The position numbers and the translations under genes are program-made. The notes under the pieces are model-generated. The model was given only the letters and a program-made list of their open reading frames with translations. It searched no databases and was not told the DNA's origin. 64,000 bases of DNA from Alphaproteobacteria bacterium. GTDB lineage: Bacteria > Pseudomonadota > Alphaproteobacteria > Caulobacterales > Maricaulaceae. Positions 34,158-42,336 of the stretch are shown piece after piece (position 1 is the first letter of the stretch; the number at the start of each line of letters is the position of its first letter). The stretch spans positions 1 through 64,000 of the forward strand of contig JAJRSJ010000022.1 of NCBI GenBank assembly GCA_024278855.1, read 5' to 3'.

Positions 34158-37100
34158 CTAAAAGTCAGATATTTTCTCTACCCCGTTTACGGCTTTGAGG
34201 GCAGCTTGGTAACTGGCATCAAGACCGTATTTCCCCGGTAGCTTCAGAGCAATTTCGCGCGCGTTCTCTATGGGGACAATGATATTCATTTTGCCTTTGT
34301 TTTTTACAGGGGCGCCCTCAAGCCCGGCTATACATTTTTTGAGTGCTTCCAGAGTTTCGGCATTCCGAATATAGACATCCAGACCCCGGACTTTTGCGGA
34401 CATACTTGCGCCGGACGCCGCCGCCAAAGGGTGCAGCGCATTGGCGCTCAACCGTATTTCGCCGTCGCGCATATCCAGCTTAATCTGTAATTCCAACAAC
34501 GTCCCCGCCTGGAGTAAATCTCTCGATTTGACCAGTAAATCCTCGCCGATAAACACTTCATATTCACCGGTCGGGTCTGACAAATTCAAATAGGCAAACC
34601 GTTTTTTGGTGCGCTGGGATATGCGCTCTTGGCGTTTATGCAACACACCCGCCATGCGGACGATGCGTTGGCCGCGCACATAAACCGCGTCTGTGTCTTC
34701 TATATAGACGATTTTTCGCCGTTTCAGTGCCTCTTGCTGGGTCTCGAGTGGGTGTCCGCTAAGATAATAACCAACGGCGCCCAGTTCTTGGTCCAGCTTC
34801 TCGACCACGCCCCAAGGCTCGACCATTGGCAATTCCGGTTCCGCCATAGCCGTTTGGGTATCGCCGAACAAATTGACCTGGGCCGAATTGCGTTCCTCGA
34901 AGGCGCGTGCACCAATTGACAACAAAAGGGCGGCAGATGACCAGGTACAGGCCCGGTTGGCCTGCAAACCGTCAAATGCGCCGGCCCGTGCCAGATTTTC
35001 ATAGGCACGTTTATTAACAATACGCGCATCCACCCGGCGTGCAAAATCAAACAAATCCGTAAATACCCCGCCTTCTTGGCGCACCACAACCAAATGGCGC
35101 ATGGCTTCCAGACCTACATTTTTTATGGCCCCGAGCGCATATAATATCTTGCCGCCCTTACCCTCAACATTGGCTTGCACTTCGAAATCAGCAAAACTGT
35201 GATTGACGCAGGGCGGCGCGATCTCGACCCCCATACGCCCGGCCTCTTTTGCGAACAGTGACAATTTATCAACATTGGATATTTCCAAACTCATGGAAGC
35301 GGCAATAAATTCTACGGGATGATGGGCTTTGAGATAAGCCGTGCGAAAGGAAATCATTGCGTAGGCGGCCGCGTGGGATTTGTTAAACCCGTAGCCGGCA
35401 AATTCATTGACCAGTTCAAATATTTGCCGGGCCAACACGTTTTTAACCCCGTTTTTCGCAGCCCCATCGACAAATCTTGCTTCTTGGCGCGCCATTTCGG
35501 CCTTGTCTTTTTTACCCATAGCCCGGCGCAACACGTCCGCTTCGCCGAGTGAATACCCCGACAAAACCTGGGCGATTTGCATCACCTGTTCTTGGTAAAT
35601 TATAATCCCGTAGGTTTCCTTGAGAATTTCTTCAAGGCTATCATGGGGGTAACTGATGGGTGAACGGCCAAATTTACGCTCAATATATTCCGGGATATTG
35701 CGCATGGGGCCGGGACGATACAGCGAAATAATCGCGGTTAATTCTTCAATAGAATTGGGGGCCATTTTGCGCAATGTATCGCGCATTCCGGAACTTTCCA
35801 GTTGGAATATACCTTGGGACAAACCTTGTTCCAGGAGTTTATAGGATTTTTCGTCGTCAACATTAGCCGCGTCCAAGTCCAAATCTATGCCTTGCTTTTT
35901 GAGATATTTAAGGGCACGGTCAATCACCGTCAGGGTTTTGAGGCCCAAAAAATCAAATTTGACCAGTCCGGCTTTCTCGACCCATTTCATGGTAAATTGG
36001 GTGGCAGGAATATCGGAGCGCGGATCGCGGTACAAAGGTACCAATTCCGCCAATGGCCGGTCACCAATCACCACCCCCGCCGCATGGGTCGAAGCGTTGC
36101 GGTACAGACCTTCCAACTGCAAAGCAATGGTGAGAAGTTCCTGTACGGCGGGTTCATTGTCGCGCTCACGCTGCAAGGCCGGTTCTATGTTAATGGCCTC
36201 GGACAAGGAGACCGGGTTGGCCGGGTTGGACGGCACCAATTTGGCCAATCTGTCCACTTGGCCGAGCGGCATTTGCAATACCCGCCCGACATCACGCACC
36301 ACGGCGCGAGCTTGCAGCGTCCCGAATGTGATAATATGAGCAACCTGGTCGGCGCCGTATTTATCTTGCACATAGCGAATGACCTCGCCGCGCCGCTCCT
36401 GGCAAAAATCAATATCAAAATCGGGCATGGATATGCGTTCCGGGTTTAAAAACCGCTCAAATAGCAGGCCGTAACGCAGCGGGTCCAGATCCGTAATCAA
36501 CAAGGCCCAGGCTACAACCGAGCCGGCCCCGGAACCCCGCCCCGGCCCGACTGGGATTTTCTCGTCCTTGGCCCATTTGATAAAATCAGAAACGATGAGA
36601 AAATATCCGGGAAAGCCCATTTTATTGATGACCTTAAGCTCAAAATCAAGCCGCGCAAAATAGTCTTCGCGTGCAGTGGCAGGTTCGGCTTGCTTAAGCC
36701 GCGCCTCCAGCCCGGCCCGGGCCTGGTCGGCCAACATATCGGTTTCACTAATCGTTCCGTCGCCGAACCCCGGCAATATTGGCTCGCGCTTCGGGCTTTG
36801 AAAGGCGCATCTTTTGGCAATGTTGACCGTGTTTTCTATAGCTTCGGGAATGTCTTTAAACAATTCAGCCATGACTTCGGGCATTTTTAAATAATGTTCG
36901 GGCGAGACATGGCGGCGGTCTGGCTCCAACACATAACTGCCCTCTGATATGGCGAGTAATGCATCATGGGCCTTGTGCATATCCGGGTCGAGAAAATATG
37001 GCTCATTGGTTGCCACAAGCGGCAGGCCCATAGCATAAGCAAAATTGATTAAAATCGGCTCGGCTTTTTTCTCCTCGGGCAAGTCGTGGCGCTGCAATTC

Positions 37101-37688
37101 AATATAGAGACGCTTTGGGAACCAATCTGACAATTTTGCCAGCCAGTCCTTTGCTTGCTCCGCATGGCCTGCGCAAATCAATTTATTGATAAAACCGTCC
37201 ATACCGCCGGTCAGCACAATCAAGCCCTCGCTTAACGCTTGTAGTTGGGTGATTTTAATATGGGGCAAGTCCGTAGCCGCCGCATCAAGAAAAGCCGAGG
37301 AGGACAGCTTTAAAAGATTGCTATAGCCTTGCTCGTTTTGGGCCAAAAACACAATCGTGCCTGACAGTTGTTTCTCCCCTTGGTGGTGCAGGTTATTTTG
37401 CGCTTCAACCACGCCCAAATCCACCATCAGCGTACAACCGATGATCGGCTGAATACCTGCTACGCACATGGCCTGTGAATATTCCAACGCCGCACATATA
37501 TTATTGGTATCGGTCAACCCGGCGGCCGGAATACGCCATTCGCGAAGTCGTGCCGCCAGCTCGTCAATCGTGGTTGCCCCCTCTAACAAGGAATAGGGCG
37601 TGCGACACCGCAAAGGCACAAACCCAGATACGCGTGTTGACTTGACTTGTCTTTTATTGGGTCTTTTATTTTTCTGCTTATCCGGCAT
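34158..37688 (-). CDS. dnaE: DNA polymerase III alpha subunit
   Basis: 1176 residues. Replicative C-family polymerase. An N-terminal PHP domain (about 20-290) precedes the palm. GRGSGAGSVVAWALLITDLD and MPDFDIDFCQERRGEVIRY (catalytic Asp residues near 421-423) are visible, and KFDFLGLKTL near 579 holds the third Asp. HhH and OB-fold regions are C-terminal, with YLNLSDPTGEYEVFIGE in the OB part. The first PHP metal motif reads FVPLRCRTPYSLLEGA, where family members normally have His-x-His, so the PHP site is probably not catalytic. 176 bases separate it from rpsB downstream. Confidence 0.96.
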   Translation of the reverse strand: MPDKQKNKRPNKRQVKSTRVSGFVPLRCRTPYSLLEGATTIDELAARLREWRIPAAGLTDTNNICAALEYSQAMCVAGIQPIIGCTLMVDLGVVEAQNNLHHQGEKQLSGTIVFLAQNEQGYSNLLKLSSSAFLDAAATDLPHIKITQLQALSEGLIVLTGGMDGFINKLICAGHAEQAKDWLAKLSDWFPKRLYIELQRHDLPEEKKAEPILINFAYAMGLPLVATNEPYFLDPDMHKAHDALLAISEGSYVLEPDRRHVSPEHYLKMPEVMAELFKDIPEAIENTVNIAKRCAFQSPKREPILPGFGDGTISETDMLADQARAGLEARLKQAEPATAREDYFARLDFELKVINKMGFPGYFLIVSDFIKWAKDEKIPVGPGRGSGAGSVVAWALLITDLDPLRYGLLFERFLNPERISMPDFDIDFCQERRGEVIRYVQDKYGADQVAHIITFGTLQARAVVRDVGRVLQMPLGQVDRLAKLVPSNPANPVSLSEAINIEPALQRERDNEPAVQELLTIALQLEGLYRNASTHAAGVVIGDRPLAELVPLYRDPRSDIPATQFTMKWVEKAGLVKFDFLGLKTLTVIDRALKYLKKQGIDLDLDAANVDDEKSYKLLEQGLSQGIFQLESSGMRDTLRKMAPNSIEELTAIISLYRPGPMRNIPEYIERKFGRSPISYPHDSLEEILKETYGIIIYQEQVMQIAQVLSGYSLGEADVLRRAMGKKDKAEMARQEARFVDGAAKNGVKNVLARQIFELVNEFAGYGFNKSHAAAYAMISFRTAYLKAHHPVEFIAASMSLEISNVDKLSLFAKEAGRMGVEIAPPCVNHSFADFEVQANVEGKGGKILYALGAIKNVGLEAMRHLVVVRQEGGVFTDLFDFARRVDARIVNKRAYENLARAGAFDGLQANRACTWSSAALLLSIGARAFEERNSAQVNLFGDTQTAMAEPELPMVEPWGVVEKLDQELGAVGYYLSGHPLETQQEALKRRKIVYIEDTDAVYVRGQRIVRMAGVLHKRQERISQRTKKRFAYLNLSDPTGEYEVFIGEDLLVKSRDLLQAGTLLELQIKLDMRDGEIRLSANALHPLAAASGASMSAKVRGLDVYIRNAETLEALKKCIAGLEGAPVKNKGKMNIIVPIENAREIALKLPGKYGLDASYQAALKAVNGVEKISDF

Positions 37689-37704
37689 CCATCACCCTCA
37701 GAAT

Positions 37705-37797
37705 CTAGCCGCCCAGAACCATCATCCAGACGCTCATCATAACCACTGCACCTGCAAGTACCACACCACGGGTAATGTCCATAACTATTTGTTTCAT
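37705..37797 (-). CDS. 30-residue single-pass membrane peptide upstream of dnaE
   Basis: A small frame, ATG at 37797 to TAG at 37707-37705. GGGAG lies 6 bases before the ATG, a good ribosome binding site. The product starts MKQIVMDITRGVVLAG and continues with a Val/Met/Trp-rich hydrophobic helix ending VLGG. The basic head and hydrophobic body fit a single transmembrane peptide. It ends 16 bases before the dnaE ATG, so it may be co-transcribed or act as a leader. It matches no family I can name. Coding is inferred from the ribosome site and composition; it is too short for a firm call. Confidence 0.55.
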   Translation of the reverse strand: MKQIVMDITRGVVLAGAVVMMSVWMMVLGG

Positions 37798-37918
37798 AAT
37801 TTACTCCCAATTTACATGTTCTTGCTTTGTTCTAGCTGCAATAACGGGCTTAGTCAAGGACAAATCAATACTTTATTCCGGACTTGCCCTGCTCGCCAAA
37901 ATCGCGCAAAATGCAGAT

Positions 37919-38302
37919 ATGGGAAAATTAGTTTTATGTATTATAGCTCTGATATCGACGGCCTTCGGGCTCAGCTTTATTGTTGCGCCGCATATGTTTT
38001 TCGAGATCTTCACAGATGCAACATTCCCGACCACCAGTGCCGCCATTGATGTGCGCACCACTTACGGCGGCTTTAGTTTCGGCTTTGGCTTGTTTTTGTT
38101 TTACTGCCTCAAAAACAACTTGAAAATCGGCCTATTCGCCGCCCTCTTGGCACTAACAAGCATCACAGCCGTCCGCATACTCGGTATTGCCGTAGACGGC
38201 GACCCGAACACATATGCGTATATATTTTTGGGCATGGAAGCCGTCGCACTGGTCTTGGCGTTTTGGGCTTGGCGGCAAGAGGGGCGAAAAGAGGCGGGGT
38301 AA
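37919..38302 (+). CDS. DUF4345-type four-helix membrane protein
   Basis: 127 residues from the ATG at 37919 (MGKLVLCIIALISTAFGLSF). Four hydrophobic helices are visible, with a conserved-looking DVRTTYGGFSFGFGLFLFYC after the first helix and RILGIAVDG near residue 90. The pattern fits DUF4345, small inner-membrane proteins of unknown function. It is divergent from the small peptide and dnaE, and tail-to-tail with the next gene after 7 bases. Confidence 0.7.
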   Translation: MGKLVLCIIALISTAFGLSFIVAPHMFFEIFTDATFPTTSAAIDVRTTYGGFSFGFGLFLFYCLKNNLKIGLFAALLALTSITAVRILGIAVDGDPNTYAYIFLGMEAVALVLAFWAWRQEGRKEAG

Positions 38303-38309
38303 ACCTTAT

Positions 38310-39074
38310 TTAAGTGTCTTTGCTTTTTCCGCGCCCAAACAAGTCTGGTATTAAGAGAAGCAGTGCACCACCGGATAAATAGAGCATTATTGCCAAAAAG
38401 GTGAAAATCGCTGTCAACACACGAACAACGACCCGCGATGGGCTTAGGGTGACTATGGCTTCGGTTTCGGTAAACCGGACCTCTTTGGGCGCCATGGCAG
38501 CTATAGAGCCTTTCAGCCCCGCATCGGTTAAGTCGTAAATCGGCAGATTCTCAAAGAATTTATGAGCGGCAATTACGGCAAGCTCTTTAATTTTCTCCTG
38601 ATTGCGTCCGACAATATTGTCCAATGAGTGCTTAGCTTCTTCGCTGAGCATTTTATTGCGCTGTCTTTGCACAAAATCCTTGGCGACATGTTTAACATCA
38701 TCCACCTTGCCTTGAGTTGCCTTATCAAGGTCCAAAACAATGTCCACGGGCGCAAGATTGGCCAGATAGATTTTCGGTTGGCGGTAATTGATCCCGGTGG
38801 CAAATTCTCCCTGGGCAACACCCGAATAGCCAAATCCGGCGGCTTTGAAATCCACATTGACGGACGCCGTATTGTTAGCCTTGAAATCGATGGTCGCGGA
38901 TTTAATATCCAATTTGACCCCCAAGGAAGATACTGGCGCACTGATCATGCTGTCGTCGATCATTTTTTGCGCGGACGTCTCGGAAATACGAACATCAAAA
39001 TCCTTGCCAAAAAAGAACGTAGCAACAAAAAGCGCAGCAAAAACTACTACCAATACAAGAGCAATTTTCTTCAT
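38310..39074 (-). CDS. DUF1439-like envelope protein with two membrane segments
   Basis: 254 residues. An N-terminal hydrophobic segment (about 4-22) is either an uncleaved anchor or a signal peptide, followed by a beta-rich periplasmic part. TSAQKMIDDSMISAPVSSLG and YLANLAPVDIVLDLDKATQG resemble the lipid-binding-like DUF1439/YceB group. A second membrane helix lies near 215-240 (TAIFTFLAIMLYLSGGALLL), with a charged tail after it. GGAGAACATT precedes the ATG. Function unknown; the family assignment is by general pattern only. Confidence 0.55.
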   Translation of the reverse strand: MKKIALVLVVVFAALFVATFFFGKDFDVRISETSAQKMIDDSMISAPVSSLGVKLDIKSATIDFKANNTASVNVDFKAAGFGYSGVAQGEFATGINYRQPKIYLANLAPVDIVLDLDKATQGKVDDVKHVAKDFVQRQRNKMLSEEAKHSLDNIVGRNQEKIKELAVIAAHKFFENLPIYDLTDAGLKGSIAAMAPKEVRFTETEAIVTLSPSRVVVRVLTAIFTFLAIMLYLSGGALLLLIPDLFGRGKSKDT

Positions 39075-39135
39075 AATGTTCTCCCCAAAACCGTGTTATT
39101 ATTTATCCTACATTTTTTTTTGCAAAGCAATACCC

Positions 39136-39867
39136 CTAACTCACCCCGTGCATATCAAACTTCTCAGCCAGCAAACCCAACGCTGCGGCCCAGGCGCGTT
39201 TTTCTGCTTTGGCATTATACTGCACGCCGTTTTTGGGGTCATTGGCCGTCTCGACCATGAAAGCGTGTTTTGTGTCGCCGTAAGCGTGGATTTGCCAGTC
39301 GCATTTGGCCTTGGTTAGTTCCTCGCCCAGTTCTGTGACGGCGGCGGGCGGCACCATGGGATCGTCCCAACCGTGCAGGGCCAGAACACTGGCTTTTATT
39401 TTCTTGGCCGGCAAGCCGTTACCGTTGAAAAGTCCGTGGAAACTGATGGCAGCCTTGAGATCAATGCCGCTACGGGCCAAATCCAGAGCGCACAGCCCGC
39501 CAAAGCAATAGCCCATCACGGCTAGCGCCGTCTCGTCCACCTGGTCAAGGGCTTTGGCGGCTTTCACGGCCGCCTTTAGACGTTTTAGCAACATTTTACG
39601 GTCATCCAAAAACGGCATCATCAGAGCTTCGTTCTCGGCCGGGTCTGCGCCTAACTTGGCGCCGCCGTAAACATCAATAGCAAAACCAACATAACCTTGG
39701 GCCGCCATTTGCACGGCTTTACTTTGGGCAAACCCGTCGCACCCGCCCCAAGCATGGGCGACCATTACACACGGCTTGGGATCGGCATATGTCTCGTCCC
39801 ATGCCAAGTATCCGGTGCAGGTGGTTTTACCGTCTTTGTATTCGAAAGGTTTGGTGGTGATGTTCAT
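39136..39867 (-). CDS. Dienelactone hydrolase family protein
   Basis: 243 residues, alpha/beta hydrolase. The nucleophile is Cys121 in MGYCFGGLCALDLA, the feature that separates dienelactone hydrolases from serine hydrolases. The acid is in LHGWDDPMVPP and the His in GDTKHAFMVETA. VAHAWGGCDGFAQ near 36-48 forms the oxyanion region. The physiological substrate is unknown, and no aromatic degradation genes are nearby. The RRM gene lies 31 bases upstream in the same direction. Confidence 0.88.
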   Translation of the reverse strand: MNITTKPFEYKDGKTTCTGYLAWDETYADPKPCVMVAHAWGGCDGFAQSKAVQMAAQGYVGFAIDVYGGAKLGADPAENEALMMPFLDDRKMLLKRLKAAVKAAKALDQVDETALAVMGYCFGGLCALDLARSGIDLKAAISFHGLFNGNGLPAKKIKASVLALHGWDDPMVPPAAVTELGEELTKAKCDWQIHAYGDTKHAFMVETANDPKNGVQYNAKAEKRAWAAALGLLAEKFDMHGVS

Positions 39868-39898
39868 GGGGCTTCCTTATTGCTATAAATTTTCGGTG

Positions 39899-40165
39899 TT
39901 AGGAGGGTGTTTGCGGGGCAGGTGATTTAGTCTGCGCCAATTTCACACGGATTTTTGCGCCGTCAACTACGGTATTGTTGAGTGCCTTGATCGCGGCCTT
40001 GGCAGCACCGGCTTTGGGCATTTCCACAAACCCGAAACCCTTGGACGCGCCGCTGTCCTTATCCAAAACCAGATTACAAAACTGCACGTCTCCGAAGGCT
40101 GCAAATAACGCACCAAGGTTTTCTTCGGTCGTAGCCCGCGCCAAATTTCGAACAAGTATTTTCAT
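39899..40165 (-). CDS. Single RRM RNA-binding protein
   Basis: 88 residues forming one RNA recognition motif. RNP2 is ILVRNL at 3-8 and RNP1 is KGFGFVEM at 42-49 with its two Phe residues, and a short Pro/Ala/Ser tail follows. Bacterial RRM proteins of this size are related to cyanobacterial cold-response RNA-binding proteins. Targets are unknown. Its own promoter region is the repeat-containing gap to the right. Confidence 0.9.
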   Translation of the reverse strand: MKILVRNLARATTEENLGALFAAFGDVQFCNLVLDKDSGASKGFGFVEMPKAGAAKAAIKALNNTVVDGAKIRVKLAQTKSPAPQTPS

Positions 40166-40287
40166 GGGTTTCCTTATGTTTTGGTAGATTTGCGGGTGTT
40201 ATAGAGTGTGGGTGAGTTATGCGCAATGGTTGAAGGTACTAACCCCCACACACTAATCATATTTTTTACTGCCCCTGCCTATTTCCT

Positions 40288-40345
40288 CCCGCTCACCCCT
40301 GTCTCCGTTCACCCCGGCGTAGGCCGGGGATGCAGGGGTCTATCG
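40288..40345. repeat. Nested palindromic repeat (cluster 3) at the 3' end of GIY-YIG copy 2
   Basis: CCCGCTCA at 40288-40295 opens the unit. ACCCCTG (40295-40301) pairs with CAGGGGT (40333-40339). Inside this, CCCCGGC (40312-40318) pairs with GCCGGGG (40323-40329). This is the same head and stem as cluster 1, with a second palindrome inserted into the loop. It ends 9 bases before the GIY-YIG stop codon. Confidence 0.8.
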
Positions 40346-40353
40346 CAGGGTTT

Positions 40354-40680
40354 TCAAGTGGGGGCAGGCGGAACAGGCAAATGCCCATGAACGGGCGGCC
40401 AAACAAGCTGCTCATGGATATCCAACCAAAACGGGTTTTCTAACTCTACCACATTTAATTTATAGGCGCGTTTCCATTTCTTGATTTGCCGTTCCTTTTT
40501 AAACGCCGCCTCCCGGCTTGGAAACTCCATAAACCAAACCAGCTTGTCGCACCCATATTTCGCAGTGAAGCCAACAAATATTTTCTGCTTGTGTTGCTCC
40601 ATACGCGCAGACAGATCATCCGTATGGCCCGTATATAATATACCGCGTAGTTTGTTTGTGCAAACATAAACATAGAACAT
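40354..40680 (-). CDS. Small GIY-YIG nuclease-like protein, copy 2
   Basis: 108 residues. Residues 1-89 closely match copy 1 at 11516-11785: YVYVCTNKLRGILYTGHTDD, the Arg in LSARMEQHKQK, GFTAKYGCDKLVWFMEF and KKERQIKKWKRAYKLNVVEL. A tail follows that contains VWPPVHGHLPVPP. The bases just before the ATG (TGTTCATATAATGTTC) also match copy 1, so homology covers at least the whole gene. Palindromic repeats of one family sit on both sides: cluster 3 downstream and cluster 4 upstream. Nuclease activity is inferred from the family; its link to the repeats is a hypothesis. Confidence 0.85.
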   Translation of the reverse strand: MFYVYVCTNKLRGILYTGHTDDLSARMEQHKQKIFVGFTAKYGCDKLVWFMEFPSREAAFKKERQIKKWKRAYKLNVVELENPFWLDIHEQLVWPPVHGHLPVPPAPT

Positions 40681-40761
40681 TATATGAACATACAGAATTT
40701 TAGTGCTGTCCGCAAGCAGATTTATTTAACGTTCTTGCGCCCCCTAAAACTTGGAATATAG

Positions 40762-40930
40762 ACCCCTGCATCCGCAGGGGTGAGCGGGGTGTGTGGATTG
40801 GTGTGGCTATGGAAAAGGATACTGTTCATCGTCGCCAAAAAAAACCGCTCATACCTACGCAGGTCGGCATCCATTGTGAGTACCGCACTAAACCAAAAAA
40901 TGGACACCGTTCTGTGGGCGGATGAGCGGG
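40762..40930. repeat. REPIN-like palindromic repeats (cluster 4)
   Basis: A reverse unit at 40762-40790 has CCCCTGC-ATCC-GCAGGGG and ends TGAGCGGGG, almost the same as the reverse unit of cluster 1. A decayed forward unit at 40846-40875 begins CCGCTCA with an ACCT/AGGT stem. A further TGAGCGGG head lies at 40923-40930. The cluster fills the gap between the GIY-YIG gene and the orphan gene at 40943. Confidence 0.75.
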
Positions 40931-40942
40931 TTTTAGGGGGTT

Positions 40943-41671
40943 TTAGTTTTCTGTACTACACTTATCCAACGCCCGTTTGCGAACCGAAGTTGTAACTGAG
41001 TAGGGTACATTATGAAAACATCCGCCACCAATATTTTGTGCGTAGCCTGCTTGCAAACAGTGTTCAAGAACTTTGTCTTGATAGCCACGAACAAATTTTC
41101 TAGCACAAACTTTTGGGTCGCCCTTCAAACCAGAATAAGCATCTCGTATTAGCTGAATTGCTTCCTCTGATAAATCCTCATCTTTTATTCTTGGATCATC
41201 CATTAAGTCTATGACTTCAAAACTGATTAGTCGATTGATGAAACGGTCATGCTCTTTCGTTAACGCGACGCCAAAAACCATTCTTACATAACTACCACTT
41301 TCTATGCTATCAAACTCTTCTAGAACGGACTGTTTCCCTGTAAAGCCTATCATCACCAAAGAGCCAGGCGTATCAATGTTGGCAGACCGATAACCTCGCT
41401 CTTTTTTACTCGTCCACAAGGGGTTTTCTAAAGCACCATAATAAACATCAATTTTTTCTTGGCTAAAAGACGAACCATTCGCAACAAACTTACGCATGGG
41501 GTAATAAATTACATTGTATACTGGCCGGATAAAATGGGTTTCATTTCTGTTTTTGACTTCGAATGGGCGGACAATTTTATTTTGTACAATATAAAACGTG
41601 AAAACATATATCCCAAAAAGAAGTGAAAGAACGCCCAAGACGTAAATCAACTTCGAAATACTATTTTTCAT
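40943..41671 (-). CDS. Orphan membrane-anchored protein, AT-rich
   Basis: 242 residues; not recognised. One hydrophobic segment at about 8-30 suggests an N-terminal anchor or signal. The remaining part is soluble, with four Cys residues in the last 60 (CARKFVRGYQDKVLEHC, GGGCFHNVPYS, the C-terminal CSTEN). Codon use is clearly more AT-rich than in the adjacent CoA-transferase genes. It starts 14 bases after the scoB stop with GAGAGAAAAT upstream, so it may ride on that operon. Its stop abuts a TGAGCGGG repeat head. The combination suggests recent insertion. Confidence 0.7.
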   Translation of the reverse strand: MKNSISKLIYVLGVLSLLFGIYVFTFYIVQNKIVRPFEVKNRNETHFIRPVYNVIYYPMRKFVANGSSFSQEKIDVYYGALENPLWTSKKERGYRSANIDTPGSLVMIGFTGKQSVLEEFDSIESGSYVRMVFGVALTKEHDRFINRLISFEVIDLMDDPRIKDEDLSEEAIQLIRDAYSGLKGDPKVCARKFVRGYQDKVLEHCLQAGYAQNIGGGCFHNVPYSVTTSVRKRALDKCSTEN

Positions 41672-41685
41672 ATTTTCTCTCTACC

Positions 41686-42336
41686 CTACCCCCAACGCAA
41701 ATCCGCCTCGGTCTTCGCCTTAACCTCGTCCATCTCAACACCCGGAGCTAACTCCGTTACACGGAACCTGCCCTCGCCCTCACCCCGCGAGAACACGCCC
41801 AGATCCGTGATTACCATGTCTATGCAATCACGCCCCGTTAGCGGAAGTGTACACTGGGGCAGGAACTTGCTCGCGCCGGCTTTATTGGTGTGATCCATTA
41901 CGGCTACGCAGCGTTTTACGCCGGCGACCAAATCCATGGCACCGCCCATGCCTTTGACCATTTTGCCGGGGATCATCCAGTTGGCTATGTCGCCGCCCTC
42001 GCTAATCTCCATAGCGCCCAGGATTGAAATATCTATGTGGCCGCCGCGTATCATGGCGAAGCTTTCTGCCGAGTTGAAATAGCTGGAGCGGCGCAGTTCG
42101 GTGATGGTCTGCTTGCCCGCATTGATTAAATCTGGGTCTACCTCGTCCGGGTAAGGAAATGGCCCCATGCCGAGCATACCGTTTTCGCTCTGGAGCGTCA
42201 CATCCACCCCGTCCGGGATATGATTGGCCACCAATGTCGGGATACCAATGCCAAGATTGACATAAAACCCGTCTTTAAGTTCCTGTGCGGCGCGGCGCGC
42301 CATATCGTCACGTGTCCATCCTGTTCTTTGGGTCAT
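41686..42336 (-). CDS. scoB: 3-oxoacid CoA-transferase subunit B
   Basis: 216 residues. With subunit A it moves CoA from succinyl-CoA to acetoacetate or a similar 3-oxoacid, a route for ketone body and short-chain acid use. YVNLGIGIPTLVANHIPDG and SENGMLGMGPFP carry the catalytic Glu51. GGHIDISILGAMEIS and the C-terminal ELAPGVEMDEV are typical. Its ATG shares one base with the TAA of subunit A (TAATG), so the two are translationally coupled. The substrate could also be an adipate-type oxoacid. Confidence 0.93.
   Translation of the reverse strand: MTQRTGWTRDDMARRAAQELKDGFYVNLGIGIPTLVANHIPDGVDVTLQSENGMLGMGPFPYPDEVDPDLINAGKQTITELRRSSYFNSAESFAMIRGGHIDISILGAMEISEGGDIANWMIPGKMVKGMGGAMDLVAGVKRCVAVMDHTNKAGASKFLPQCTLPLTGRDCIDMVITDLGVFSRGEGEGRFRVTELAPGVEMDEVKAKTEADLRWG

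Noticed and set aside
35802-36449. 215-residue plus-strand frame inside dnaE
   Set aside because: Shadow of the polymerase core; no ribosome site.
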